From assembly GCF_000369525.1 (NCBI RefSeq), contig NZ_KB850072.1, forward strand, positions 124,001-188,000: 64,000 nt of DNA, in the 5' to 3' direction. Under the pieces are notes generated by a model that was not told the origin of the DNA, searched no databases, and was given only the letters and a program-made list of their open reading frames with translations. This stretch comes from Acinetobacter higginsii. GTDB lineage: Bacteria; Pseudomonadota; Gammaproteobacteria; Pseudomonadales; Moraxellaceae. Made by a program: the position numbers and the translations under genes. Positions 15,098-23,359 of the stretch are shown in pieces. Each line of letters starts with the position of its first letter. Positions within the stretch are counted from its first letter, which is position 1.

Positions 15098-15637
15098 ATG
15101 GGTGATTCTGCAACAGGGGGATATATTACCCCCAGTGGCGGATCTGCTTATGACCAGGAACTTGAGGACTTTTTCCAAGCTTTCATTGTTGGGATTACAT
15201 CTTTACCAGGTGCAATGGTTCGGCCACGATTCCAGAGAGATCCACCGCCATTCCCTGCCATTGGTGAGGATTGGTGCGCCTTCGCTGTAAAGTCAATAAT
15301 TCCTGACGATGGGCCATACTTCGACCAGAAAGACGAAACAATGGATTCAATTCGACATGAAGAATTGACGCTGTTTTTATCGTTTTATGGTGATCATGGC
15401 CAATCGATCTCAAACGTCCTTAAGGATGGTCTAGCAATTCCGCAAAATATCGCGCAGCTCAATGCGCAGAAAATCAAATTTATCAGTACCGGTGAGATCA
15501 TCACCGCGCCTGACTTTCTCAATAATCAGTATGTACGCCGATATGACCTAACCGCTGTCTTTAAGCGGAAAACGTCACGCACGTATGCAGTTAAGTCGTT
15601 CGTAGATGCTGGAAAAATAAAATTAAATCAGGAGTAA
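15098..15637 (+). CDS. Tail/neck terminator protein (gp12-like)
   Basis: The protein is 179 residues. The pattern 'FFQAFIVGITSLPGAMVRPRFQRDPPPFPAIGEDWCAF' and 'LFLSFYGDHGQSISNVLKDGLAIPQN' resembles the phage neck terminator family (LIC_12616 / gp12-like) that caps the tail tube. It directly precedes the sheath gene, as in other contractile tail clusters of this type. Confidence 0.75.
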   Translation: MGDSATGGYITPSGGSAYDQELEDFFQAFIVGITSLPGAMVRPRFQRDPPPFPAIGEDWCAFAVKSIIPDDGPYFDQKDETMDSIRHEELTLFLSFYGDHGQSISNVLKDGLAIPQNIAQLNAQKIKFISTGEIITAPDFLNNQYVRRYDLTAVFKRKTSRTYAVKSFVDAGKIKLNQE

Positions 15638-15640
15638 TCC

Positions 15641-16762
15641 ATGACATTGCCCGTTTCTAATGTCGTAAATGTCAGCATTAGCCTTGCTGCATTGGCGGCA
15701 GGACCGCGCTCGTTTGGCTCTTTGTTAATTCTCGGTACCACCAGCGGTGTGATCGATACCATTGAGCGTATGCGCCAGTATTCAAATATCACCGAAGTTG
15801 GTGAGGACTACGGCGTTGACGATCCAGAATATAAAGCTGCCCTAGCATATTTTAGTCAGTCGCCTAAGCCACGTATTCTGTATATCGGCTACTGGCACAA
15901 AGAAGGTACTGATGCTGAGACAGCGCAGCAAGTGGTTCAAGCCTGCTTAAAATCACTTAAATGGTATGGTTTATTGATTGCCGCCGATTTGACTGAGCAA
16001 CAGGCTTTGGATGTAGCAGCTTTGATTGAAGCTGCAGATCCTTCGCGTTTATTCGGCTATACATCTCAGGATGAAAATTGCTTAAGTACTACTGATGTCA
16101 CAAGCATCCCATACAAGCTTAAGCAAAAAAAATATCGCCGTACCTTCTCAATCTTTTCCAGTGATAACCCTTATGCGGCTGCGTCTATGTTCGGACGTGC
16201 ATTCACTGTGAATTTCATGGGTACGAATACCACAATCACATTGAAGTTTAAGCAACTTCCAGGTATTTCCGCAGAGGATCTGGATACAGATGAGGCCAAA
16301 GCATTGGTGGCGAAAAACTGCAATGTTTTTGCTGGATATAACAATGACACAGCGATCTTGCAAGAAGGTGTCATGACAGACGGTACCTTCTTTGACGAGA
16401 TCCACGGCCTAGACTGGTTCCAAAACCATCTTGAGACATCTTTGTGGAATCTCTACTACACCAATACAACCAAGATCCCGCAGACAGGCGCAGGGGTGAA
16501 TCGCCAGTGTGGTGTACTTGAAGCTGCTTGTGAACAGGGTGTGACCAATGGCTTGCTTGGCCCTGGGCGATGGAACGGCGACAGCTTTGGTGTGCTTGAA
16601 ACAGGCGACTACCTACCCAAAGCTTACTATGTGTTTGCCAATAGTCTTGATGATCAACCTCAGGCTGAACGAGAAGCACGTAAAGCGCCAGTATTTCAAA
16701 TCGCGGCCAAGTTAGCAGGTGCAACACACTTTGCTGATGTTCTTGTCGCCGTAAACCGCTAA
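15641..16762 (+). CDS. Tail sheath protein (DUF3383)
   Basis: The protein is 373 residues. The start 'LPVSNVVNVSISLAALAAGPRSFGSLLILG' and the later 'PRILYIGYWHK' are typical of DUF3383 tail sheath-like proteins of Pam3/E217-type myoviruses. It shows that the tail is contractile. Together with the DUF3277 tube protein it forms the sheath and tube. Confidence 0.88.
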   Translation: MTLPVSNVVNVSISLAALAAGPRSFGSLLILGTTSGVIDTIERMRQYSNITEVGEDYGVDDPEYKAALAYFSQSPKPRILYIGYWHKEGTDAETAQQVVQACLKSLKWYGLLIAADLTEQQALDVAALIEAADPSRLFGYTSQDENCLSTTDVTSIPYKLKQKKYRRTFSIFSSDNPYAAASMFGRAFTVNFMGTNTTITLKFKQLPGISAEDLDTDEAKALVAKNCNVFAGYNNDTAILQEGVMTDGTFFDEIHGLDWFQNHLETSLWNLYYTNTTKIPQTGAGVNRQCGVLEAACEQGVTNGLLGPGRWNGDSFGVLETGDYLPKAYYVFANSLDDQPQAEREARKAPVFQIAAKLAGATHFADVLVAVNR

Positions 16763-16772
16763 GGAGTAATTC

Positions 16773-17216
16773 GTGAGTACATATTCTTTTATGGATACCC
16801 ATTGCACTTTAACTAGTGCAGACGCGGTGATTGATCTAGGTTATGGCGCTGCTATTTCGGATGAGGGTATTACCTTTGCCATGGCAGGTGATAAAAACAC
16901 CATGACCATTGGGGCAGATGGTGAGGGGATGCATTCATTGCATGCCGACAATTCAGGTCAGATCACAATTCGCTTTCTTAAAACTTCACCGACTAATGCC
17001 AAGTTAATGAATCTTTATAACTTGCAGAAAAACAGTTCTGTGAAATGGGGCAAAAACACGATCACGCTGAATCATGAAGGTTCAGGGGACAACCACACAG
17101 CCACCAAATGTGCATTTAAGAAAGTCCCAGACTATGTGAATGCAAAAGACGGCGGCATCGTGGAATGGGTATTCGACTCAATCAAAGTCGATATGAAATT
17201 AGGCACATACGAGTAA
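16773..17216 (+). CDS. Tail tube protein (DUF3277)
   Basis: The protein is 147 residues. The GTG start at 16773 is decided by AAGGAGT at 16761. The sequence 'STYSFMDTHCTLTSADAVIDLGYGAAISDEGITFA' and 'HSLHADNSGQITIRFLKTSP' matches DUF3277, the tube protein paired with DUF3383 sheaths. Many copies stack to build the tube. Confidence 0.85.
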   Translation: MSTYSFMDTHCTLTSADAVIDLGYGAAISDEGITFAMAGDKNTMTIGADGEGMHSLHADNSGQITIRFLKTSPTNAKLMNLYNLQKNSSVKWGKNTITLNHEGSGDNHTATKCAFKKVPDYVNAKDGGIVEWVFDSIKVDMKLGTYE

Positions 17217-17227
17217 GGTTTTAGGTT

Positions 17228-17671
17228 ATGGAAATTAATGGAATTGAATACACGATCGGCCGCTTAAATGCGGTCGATCAGTTTCATGTATCCCGAAAAA
17301 TTGCACCGATTGTGCCTAAGCTTATGCCAATCATTGCGGAAGTGGCCAAAGGCGATTTAGCAAAAGCAATTGATTCAATTGACCAGGGCGAAAGCGGTGA
17401 TCTTAGCGATCTGCAGCCATTGGCCGATGCATTATCGCCGTTGATGGATGCTATTGCTCAGATGCCTGAGGATGATGTGAATTACATCATTTTTAAATGC
17501 CTTGGCGTTGCCAAACGTGGTGGTGCGGTGGTCTGTCGTAATAACTCGATCATGTTTGATGACATCGATATGACGCAGGTATTACCGCTGGTGATTGCCA
17601 CAATCCGGATCAACTTGGGAAATTTTATTCAAGGGTTGCTTATGAAGGCATCGAGCATGAAGCAACCATAA
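17228..17671 (+). CDS. Tail assembly chaperone, short form
   Basis: The protein is 147 residues and starts 'MEINGIEYTIGRLNAVDQFHVSRKIAPIVPK', typical of tail assembly chaperones (TAC) located between tube and tape measure genes. Near the 3' end is the heptamer GGGAAAT (17617-17623) in the phase required for -1 slippage. Slippage would give a longer protein (next entry). The short-form tail after the site is ILQGLLMKASSMKQP-like and ends at 17671. Confidence 0.85.
   Translation: MEINGIEYTIGRLNAVDQFHVSRKIAPIVPKLMPIIAEVAKGDLAKAIDSIDQGESGDLSDLQPLADALSPLMDAIAQMPEDDVNYIIFKCLGVAKRGGAVVCRNNSIMFDDIDMTQVLPLVIATIRINLGNFIQGLLMKASSMKQP
17617..17626 (+). promoter_or_regulatory. Programmed -1 ribosomal frameshift site
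   Basis: Zero-frame codons are TTG GGA AAT TTT. GGGAAAT (17617-17623) is of the X XXY YYZ type, close to the GGGAAAG of lambda. It overlaps a second acceptable heptamer, AAATTTT (17620-17626), in the same phase. Confidence 0.7.
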
Positions 17672-17859
17672 GCTTTAGATCTATGCCGGATGAGTCGGAT
17701 TGGCTCATGCGGCCAGTGATTAAAGGCATGTGTAAATTCGAATCCTTAAAAAATGGTGTGCTGGATCTAGCAGATATAGCAGACATGAATGATGCGCTCG
17801 ATGTCGTAGCAGATAATGAATATTTGCTAAATGAAGAGCACAAAAGAAAAAATAAATAG
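17617..17859 (+). CDS. Tail chaperone frameshift extension (G-T type)
   Basis: In the -1 frame, from the slippery codons GGG AAA at 17617-17622, an open frame runs without stop to TAG at 17857-17859, ten bases before the tape measure start. It reads GKFYSRVAYEGIEHEAT and on through 'SDWLMRPVIKGMCKF' to KRKNK. It has no start of its own with a ribosome-binding site. It fills the gap between chaperone and tape measure, as the T part of lambda gpG-T does. The fused product would be about 210 residues. Confidence 0.75.
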   Translation, partial: GKFYSRVAYEGIEHEATISFRSMPDESDWLMRPVIKGMCKFESLKNGVLDLADIADMNDALDVVADNEYLLNEEHKRKNK

Positions 17860-17868
17860 GTGGTTCCC

Positions 17869-20124
17869 ATGGCAGATGGTGTAATTCGTGATTTCTTGGT
17901 TTCGCTTGGATTTGATACAGACAATTCAGGCTTAGCCAATATGAAAAGTGCCATGGATGGCATTGAATGGAAAGCTAAGGCACTTAACGGCGCTTTATTG
18001 GCTTTGGCCACTGGTGCAGTACTTGCAGTAAAACAAACGGCTAGTGAGTTGGATAAGTTGTATTTCTCATCTCAGCGTATTGGTGCCAGTGTTACAAACA
18101 TTAATGCCTATGGGAATGCTATTGCTCAGTTGGGTGGTAGTGCTGAGGGTGCAGTCGGCACCTTGGAGGCTTTGGCTGAAAAGATTCGTAATTCACCAGG
18201 ATATGAAGGGCAGATTAAAAGTCTTGGTGTAAATACCAGAGACGCAAACGGCGCAATGCGTGACCGCGTGGAGGTGATGAAGGATCTGAGCGGTGTTTTA
18301 GCCAAGATGCCATCGTATCAAGCAAATGCTTATGCCAATTCCCTTGGTATTGATCAAAATACATTGATGGCCATGCGTGACGGTAAATTCATGGCCAACA
18401 TGGATAAATACCAGAAGATCCAGAAAGAACTCGGCATGAATAATGACTTGGCCAAGTCTGGCAATGAGTTCATGACCGAATACCGTGATTTGACCATGAT
18501 GACCAAAACAGGGTTTCAGGTCATCGTCATGCAAGCGGGTAAAGCTTTAATTCCTATTTTGAGAATGTTGAATCAGTTGATTCAGGCAGGTATTCATGCC
18601 TTTTCACAATTGAATCCACAAATCAAAGAAGGGCTCGCCGTTGGCCTGCGCTTTGCTATGTTGGCTCTGATGTTTGGTGCATTGGCCAAGTCACTTGGAT
18701 TACTGCTTAAGTTCATACCGGCGTTTAAAACCTTTATCGGATTGCTAAAGTTATTCCGACTCGCATTCCTTGCATCACCGATCGGGATTATCCTGGCATT
18801 GGGTGCAGCATTGGCCTTGCTTTATGACGATTACAAAACGTGGAAGGAAGGTGGTAAGTCATTGTTTGACTGGTCTAAGTGGACCAATGGTATTGATACC
18901 ATTATCAATAAGATCAAAGATTTTTTAGATATTCTCGACAAGATCAAAGACAAGACAATCGAGTTTATTCAGAAAATTATTAAAGATCCTGCAGGTGCAT
19001 TAAAAGAGGTAGCGACCGAGGTTCAAGAAGGTGTAGCCAAGACTGCAGAGAAAGTAAATGATGCAGTTAATAAGTACATTAATCCAACAGATCCAAAAAA
19101 AGTGACACCGACTCAAGATAAAGTGGCCAGTATTACAGATTTTGCATTCTCCATGGTTGATAAGGGCCTGGCGATGTTTGGTAATGCTGATGCTCAAACT
19201 CGTGTAGAACAACGTGAGCGTGGTGAAATTGGATATCAGTCCGTTGCAACTGGTGCAGCAATTGCTGCAGTAAGTGCAGTTAAAAATGCTGTGACAGCAT
19301 CGCCTACTTATCCGAAAGGATTTAACCCAATGTCAGAGTTTAAAGGGGGGAATATACCAGGGTTCAGTGCAGATGAAACTTTAGCTTTTGCTAATCGTGT
19401 TATGTCCAGAGAAAATAGATCAGGAAAACTTGATACTGTGAATTGGGCAGGATATACAGGTAAATATCAATTTGGGGCAGAGGCTTTAGCGGAAACAGGG
19501 TTTATTGATAGATCTAAACTCCCTAAAGATAGATTTATTAATAAATGGGATTTCAAACGTAAGCGTAATGTTTTTAATCCTGCAGCACATAGAGCTTTTT
19601 TGGCAGATGATAGAAATTGGATTAAAGGCAATTGGAATGATTATAAATCTAATGCCTCAATGCAGGATGAATCCTTCCGAAAACTTACGGAGTTGAATAT
19701 TGGTTATGGAAAAAATGTCCATAATGGTGACAGAGCTAAAATGCTCGGATTTGCAATGGCTGCACATTTAAAGGGTGCAGGAAATGCCAGAAAGTGGTAT
19801 TCAAAAGGACAGGATAGTAAAGATGGGAATGGAACAAGAACATCTGATTATGCTAAGTATGGAGAAGGGACATTAGACTTTGCTAAAGCTAATCCGGTTG
19901 TAAATGTACTTTCTTTTGCCCCGCCGTACGGTAATCCACATAAGTCTCAGGTCAATAGTTCTAATGATTTTTCGGCTAGCAACATCACGATTAACCAGAC
20001 TTATCAAACTGATATGACGATTAATGGTGCTGCTAACCCAATGGATTCGGCTAATGCCGTGAAGCGTCAACAAGAGAATGGTTTAGTATTTATGGCAAGG
20101 AGTGCTAAGGGAATTTTAGCTTAG
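17869..20124 (+). CDS. Tape measure protein with C-terminal lysozyme-like region
   Basis: The protein is 751 residues; ATG 17869 is preferred to GTG 17860 because of AGGTGG upstream. It has an N-terminal helical region, hydrophobic segments about 258-285 and 300-322 (typical of tape measures), coiled stretches about 330-410 and a C-terminal region. Residues about 500-660 contain 'FANRVMSRENRSGK' and 'GYTGKYQFGAEAL', resembling a peptidoglycan-degrading domain carried on tape measures. It fixes tail length and enters the periplasm at infection. The C-terminal region looks more AT-rich than the rest. It overlaps the end of the minus-strand island gene by four bases. Confidence 0.88.
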   Translation: MADGVIRDFLVSLGFDTDNSGLANMKSAMDGIEWKAKALNGALLALATGAVLAVKQTASELDKLYFSSQRIGASVTNINAYGNAIAQLGGSAEGAVGTLEALAEKIRNSPGYEGQIKSLGVNTRDANGAMRDRVEVMKDLSGVLAKMPSYQANAYANSLGIDQNTLMAMRDGKFMANMDKYQKIQKELGMNNDLAKSGNEFMTEYRDLTMMTKTGFQVIVMQAGKALIPILRMLNQLIQAGIHAFSQLNPQIKEGLAVGLRFAMLALMFGALAKSLGLLLKFIPAFKTFIGLLKLFRLAFLASPIGIILALGAALALLYDDYKTWKEGGKSLFDWSKWTNGIDTIINKIKDFLDILDKIKDKTIEFIQKIIKDPAGALKEVATEVQEGVAKTAEKVNDAVNKYINPTDPKKVTPTQDKVASITDFAFSMVDKGLAMFGNADAQTRVEQRERGEIGYQSVATGAAIAAVSAVKNAVTASPTYPKGFNPMSEFKGGNIPGFSADETLAFANRVMSRENRSGKLDTVNWAGYTGKYQFGAEALAETGFIDRSKLPKDRFINKWDFKRKRNVFNPAAHRAFLADDRNWIKGNWNDYKSNASMQDESFRKLTELNIGYGKNVHNGDRAKMLGFAMAAHLKGAGNARKWYSKGQDSKDGNGTRTSDYAKYGEGTLDFAKANPVVNVLSFAPPYGNPHKSQVNSSNDFSASNITINQTYQTDMTINGAANPMDSANAVKRQQENGLVFMARSAKGILA

Positions 20125-20349
20125 CTTTTTTTGTAAGGTTGATAAACTTTTGGGTTATTGATCCAAGCCCCTGATTCAATACTTTTGATGCAGAGGTTTG
20201 GATTCTCCCAGTTTCCATCAGGTTTTTCTTTGCATATATCCTTAACAACCTTCATACATCCATACATCGTTATGTAATTGTATATGTGCCCGTATTTGGC
20301 TTGACCAATACACAAACTCCAAGATGGAGCGGTAATTGACTTATCGTTA

Positions 20350-20357
20350 TAAATTTC
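20350..20357. repeat. Target site duplication, left copy (TAAATTTC)
   Basis: This 8-bp sequence is repeated at 21676-21683 on the other side of the IS element, and both copies abut its inverted repeats. Confidence 0.9.
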
Positions 20358-21675
20358 GAGCCTGTAAATTATTTTGTGTAAGTTCCATTTTTTATAAATG
20401 ATCTTTTAATCGATCATCGAACTGAATCGTAAACCAATTCATTGCTAAACGCCAATTTTGAATTGGCATCGTCCATTTCTTCGCAGCATTTGATGTTGCT
20501 AAGTAAATGACCTTCTTTACTGAGTCATCAGATGAAAAGATTTTCCTCTTCTTCGTTGAATGGCGTATTACGCTATTCAACGACTCAATCGCATTTGTTG
20601 TATAAATTGCATGACGTATTTCGGCTGGATAGCTAAAGATCGTTCGGATATTTTCCCAATTGGCCCGCCAGGATTCTCCAATTTTGGGATACTGGTGATT
20701 CCATTGATCACAGAAGATGTCTAGGGACTTTAAAGCATTTTCCTCTGTACTTGCCTGATAAATCGCTTTCAGACCCGAGGTAACAGCCTTGTAGTCTTTC
20801 CAGCTTACAAATCTCAGGCTATTGCGTACAACATGCACGATACACAGTTGAATATCAGTATGAGGGTAAACGGAGGCTATCGCGTCAGGAAAGCCTTTTA
20901 ATCCATCTACACAAGCAACAAGAATGTCCTGTACTCCTCGATTTTTTAGCTCTGTCATGACTGACAGCCAGAATTTGGCACCTTCTGTCTGAGCAATCCA
21001 CATACCCAGTAATTCTTTTTGTCCATCCATATTGATGCCTAAAGCAAGGTATACGGACTTGTTAATCACATTGGAGTGCTGACGGACTTTGACAACAATA
21101 CAGTCAAGATAGACAACAGGATAAAGGCTATCTAAGGCTCTATTTTGCCACTCAGTCACTTGCTCAATCACAGCATCGGTAACTTTGCTGATGAGAGATG
21201 CTGAGACATCGGCATCGTACATTTCTTTGAAGAAGGCTACAATTTCCCTATTAGTCATTCCTTTTGCATACAGTGAGAGGATTTGGTCATCCATACTGGT
21301 GATGCGTGTTTGGTGCTTTTTGATAATTTGTGGCTCAAATGAACCTTCTCGATCACGGGGAATATCTAAAGCCAGTTGTCCATCTTGAGTTGTAATGGTT
21401 TTAGAACTAAACCCATTACGGCTATTTGAGCCTTTCCTGGACTGATGCTTTTCATAACCGAGATGGTCTGAAAGTTCAGTATTGAGTGCAGTTTCAATCA
21501 TGAATTTTTTAAAGACTGCTGTCATTTGGTTTAAGTCTTCTGGTGTTTTTAGACCTTTAGCCAATTCGGCAGCCATACTTTTGATTGTTGCTTCATCCAT
21601 GTGAAGTACCTTTTGTAATTATCCTCTGAAGGATAAATGAAAATTAAGTACTTACACAAAATTTAGAACAGTCCC
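20358..21675 (-). mobile_element. IS256-family insertion sequence, 1,318 bp
   Basis: The ends are imperfect 26-bp inverted repeats (20358-20383 and 21650-21675), identical at 19 of 26 positions, including ATTTTGTGTAAGT. Directly outside are 8-bp direct repeats TAAATTTC at 20350-20357 and 21676-21683. Family, 8-bp duplication and size agree with IS256-group elements. Intact ends, transposase and duplication indicate a recent insertion. Confidence 0.93.
20392..21600 (-). CDS. IS256-family (mutator type) transposase
   Basis: The protein is 402 residues, the normal length for the family. The DDE residues appear in 'VVYLDCIVVKV' (first D), 'VACVDGLKGFPDAI' (second D) and 'YTTNAIESLNSVIR' (E). The N-terminal helical DNA-binding part starts 'MDEATIKSMAAELAKGLKTPEDLNQM', and the conserved 'FMIETALNTELSDHLGYEKH' is present. 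No frameshift is seen, so it should be active. Confidence 0.95.
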   Translation of the reverse strand: MDEATIKSMAAELAKGLKTPEDLNQMTAVFKKFMIETALNTELSDHLGYEKHQSRKGSNSRNGFSSKTITTQDGQLALDIPRDREGSFEPQIIKKHQTRITSMDDQILSLYAKGMTNREIVAFFKEMYDADVSASLISKVTDAVIEQVTEWQNRALDSLYPVVYLDCIVVKVRQHSNVINKSVYLALGINMDGQKELLGMWIAQTEGAKFWLSVMTELKNRGVQDILVACVDGLKGFPDAIASVYPHTDIQLCIVHVVRNSLRFVSWKDYKAVTSGLKAIYQASTEENALKSLDIFCDQWNHQYPKIGESWRANWENIRTIFSYPAEIRHAIYTTNAIESLNSVIRHSTKKRKIFSSDDSVKKVIYLATSNAAKKWTMPIQNWRLAMNWFTIQFDDRLKDHL

Positions 21676-21683
21676 TAAATTTC
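21676..21683. repeat. Target site duplication, right copy (TAAATTTC)
   Basis: It is identical to 20350-20357 and lies directly outside the right inverted repeat of the insertion sequence. Confidence 0.9.
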
Positions 21684-21972
21684 AACTAATTTATTAAATG
21701 CTATTTTTTGACTATCAATACATTCTGTTGCAGCATCTTTATCACCCATGGCATTTGCCTCGGTGTTGCAGCGATCAGCAACCATGCGCATTATGTCCTT
21801 ATGGGGCATCATCCCAAAGGAGTTCGACTTATACATATCCGCATATGCGCTGCCAGTTAAAAACAGTGTTAAAAAAAATAGTCGTTTCATTATTCAGAAC
21901 CTCTGGTGGTTTCTACAATGGTTAGATTGTCGGATTTATGAACCTTGTGTACAACGGATATGACTCATTAAA

Positions 21973-22212
21973 TTACTTCCCTTTACCAACCAAAGCCTCA
22001 GCGAGTGTGTGAATAGTCATGTTCATGTTTTTAATCTCTTTTCTAAGATTTTCAATTTCACTTTCTTGTGATTGACTTTTTTCAAAACTTTGTTCTAGGC
22101 GATATACAGCTTCAGCAGTAATGGTTCGACCATTCTCAAAAGCAGCTTTTTCTATATTTTCTTTTAGTTCCATTGGAACACGAAGGTTCATTTGTGGGTC
22201 ATTGCGCGCCAT
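21973..22212 (-). CDS. Ribbon-helix-helix (Arc/Mnt-like) repressor
   Basis: The protein is 79 residues. 'DPQMNLRVPMELKENIEKAAFENGRTITAEAVYRLEQSF' is an Arc/MetJ-type ribbon-helix-helix: the beta strand MNLRVP followed by two helices. The C-terminus is a coiled coil that could make tetramers, as in Mnt of P22. It is divergent from a second RHH gene and an antirepressor gene, so it is the probable Mnt counterpart of a P22 immI-like module. Operator-like repeats lie between the two. Confidence 0.85.
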   Translation of the reverse strand: MARNDPQMNLRVPMELKENIEKAAFENGRTITAEAVYRLEQSFEKSQSQESEIENLRKEIKNMNMTIHTLAEALVGKGK

Positions 22213-22256
22213 GATGAATCCTAAAACTAATATATATTAGATAGTATTGCATCACA

Positions 22257-22306
22257 GTGCTTTACATCAATAAATCACTGTGCTTTAATGTGATCATGGT
22301 GCTTTA
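22257..22306. promoter_or_regulatory. Operator-like repeats in the divergent RHH promoter region
   Basis: GTGCTTTA occurs three times in direct orientation, at 22257-22264, 22280-22287 and 22299-22306; the first two are preceded by CACA or CACT. They fill the intergenic space between the divergent RHH genes, upstream of the forward gene's ribosome-binding site GGAGGTG (22310-22316). Binding by one or both RHH proteins is inferred. Confidence 0.6.
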
Positions 22307-22320
22307 TATTGGAGGTGAAA

Positions 22321-22473
22321 ATGGCACGTACAGATACACAGGTAGCAATTCGCATTCCACCTGAATTGCACAAGCAGCTAAAAGAGAATGCGGCAAGAGA
22401 GGAGCGATCAATGAATTATTTGATTAATAAAGCAGTTGAGCAATTTCTAAATCAAAAGAGTGTGAAAGCATGA
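22321..22473 (+). CDS. Arc-like ribbon-helix-helix repressor, 50 aa
   Basis: 'MARTDTQVAIRIPPELHKQL', then 'AAREERSMNYLINKAVEQFL', is a minimal Arc-type ribbon-helix-helix of the same length class as Arc of P22 (53 residues). GGAGGTG precedes the ATG. It is the first gene of the forward unit that leads into a 26-codon ORF and the antirepressor gene. Arc of P22 represses the ant promoter; the same is inferred here. Confidence 0.85.
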   Translation: MARTDTQVAIRIPPELHKQLKENAAREERSMNYLINKAVEQFLNQKSVKA

Positions 22474-22550
22474 AATTAATAGACAACAAAAAAGCCCAAC
22501 ACTTGCAGGCGACGGGCTTAATTGATGTCAACAACTTTGAGGTAAGTTAA
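22470..22550 (+). CDS. Possible 26-residue ORF between Arc-like gene and antirepressor
   Basis: It starts in an ATGA overlap with the Arc-like gene and ends two bases before the antirepressor start. It reads 'MKLIDNKKAQHLQATGLIDV' and six more residues. The DNA also contains an AAGCCC/GGGCTT inverted pair (22490-22519 region). Tight spacing suggests it may couple translation of the antirepressor to the arc-like gene rather than make a functional protein. Confidence 0.4.
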   Translation: MKLIDNKKAQHLQATGLIDVNNFEVS

Positions 22551-22552
22551 CG

Positions 22553-23341
22553 ATGGCTAGTTTAGCACAATTTACATTCCATAATGAATACAATGTTAGG
22601 ATTATTGATATAAATGGCGAGCTTTGGTTTGTGGCTTCCGATGTGGCAAATGCTTTAGATTACCGTGATGCTGGTAACATGGTTCGCAATTTAGATGATG
22701 ATGAAAGGGGTACTCACAATATGAGTACCCCCTCTGGAGACCAGAATTTATCTATCATTAATGAATCTGGACTTTACTCAGCAATCCTTAAAAGCCGTAA
22801 ACCTGAGGCGAAGAAATTCAAGAAATGGGTAACATCCGAGGTCCTTCCTGCCATCCGCAAAACAGGAAAGTACGAAGCGCCTAAACCAATTACCCCACGC
22901 AACTACATCAACAATAATGACATGTTGAATATCAAGCGTCTGATTTGGTGCTGTGCAGGTAATTTAGACCAAAAACAATCTGTAAGCTCAGCGATTTGGT
23001 ATTCGCTTCGTAATGTGACTGGTGTACCAAGCCCTGCTAAGTTTGAGGTCGAGCATTTGCCAGTCTTGGCACAAGAATTTAATCGCATCCTCAATATTAT
23101 TGAGCCATATCTAAAAGCTCGCTATGCCTGTGAAGAAGCGTTAATCAAACGTTTACTTCGAGATCGTGAAGATTCTCAATCTTTATTAGATAAGTTGCTT
23201 GATGAAATGAGGGAATCTACATCAGGGTTCAAAACTAAGCTTCAAAAGCAATTGCCAATAGTCTTTCAAGGAGAGTGCTTAAGTTTAGTGGAGCGAAAAC
23301 ATCGCGGTATAGATCATTATGAATTTAATTGTTGGTCATAA
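22553..23341 (+). CDS. BRO-N domain antirepressor
   Basis: The protein is 262 residues. Residues 1-105 form a BRO-N domain: 'VRIIDINGELWFVASDVANAL', 'NESGLYSAILKSRKPEAKKFKKWVTSEVLPAIRKTGKY'. The C-terminal part is helical and phage-specific. BRO-N antirepressors inactivate the prophage repressor, and P22 Ant is the classic partner of Arc/Mnt. It is the last gene of the forward unit and is followed by a strong terminator. Confidence 0.88.
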   Translation: MASLAQFTFHNEYNVRIIDINGELWFVASDVANALDYRDAGNMVRNLDDDERGTHNMSTPSGDQNLSIINESGLYSAILKSRKPEAKKFKKWVTSEVLPAIRKTGKYEAPKPITPRNYINNNDMLNIKRLIWCCAGNLDQKQSVSSAIWYSLRNVTGVPSPAKFEVEHLPVLAQEFNRILNIIEPYLKARYACEEALIKRLLRDREDSQSLLDKLLDEMRESTSGFKTKLQKQLPIVFQGECLSLVERKHRGIDHYEFNCWS

Positions 23342-23359
23342 AATTTAACGGGAATCATA

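Larger units (their letters stand above)
20121..21890 (-). pseudogene. Secreted-protein gene split by IS256-family insertion
   Basis: The N-terminal part (21890 down to 21676) encodes a signal peptide 'MKRLFFLTLFLTGSAYA' and about 55 further residues. The C-terminal part runs from 20349 to 20121. Removing the element and one copy of the 8-bp target duplication joins them in frame (…NKLVEI-YNDKSITAPSWSL…) into one protein of 147 residues rich in cysteines. With the IS present, a TAG at the junction ends translation after 71 residues. The intact protein is a small exported protein of unknown function, perhaps a lysogeny cargo gene, on the strand opposite the tail genes. Confidence 0.85.
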
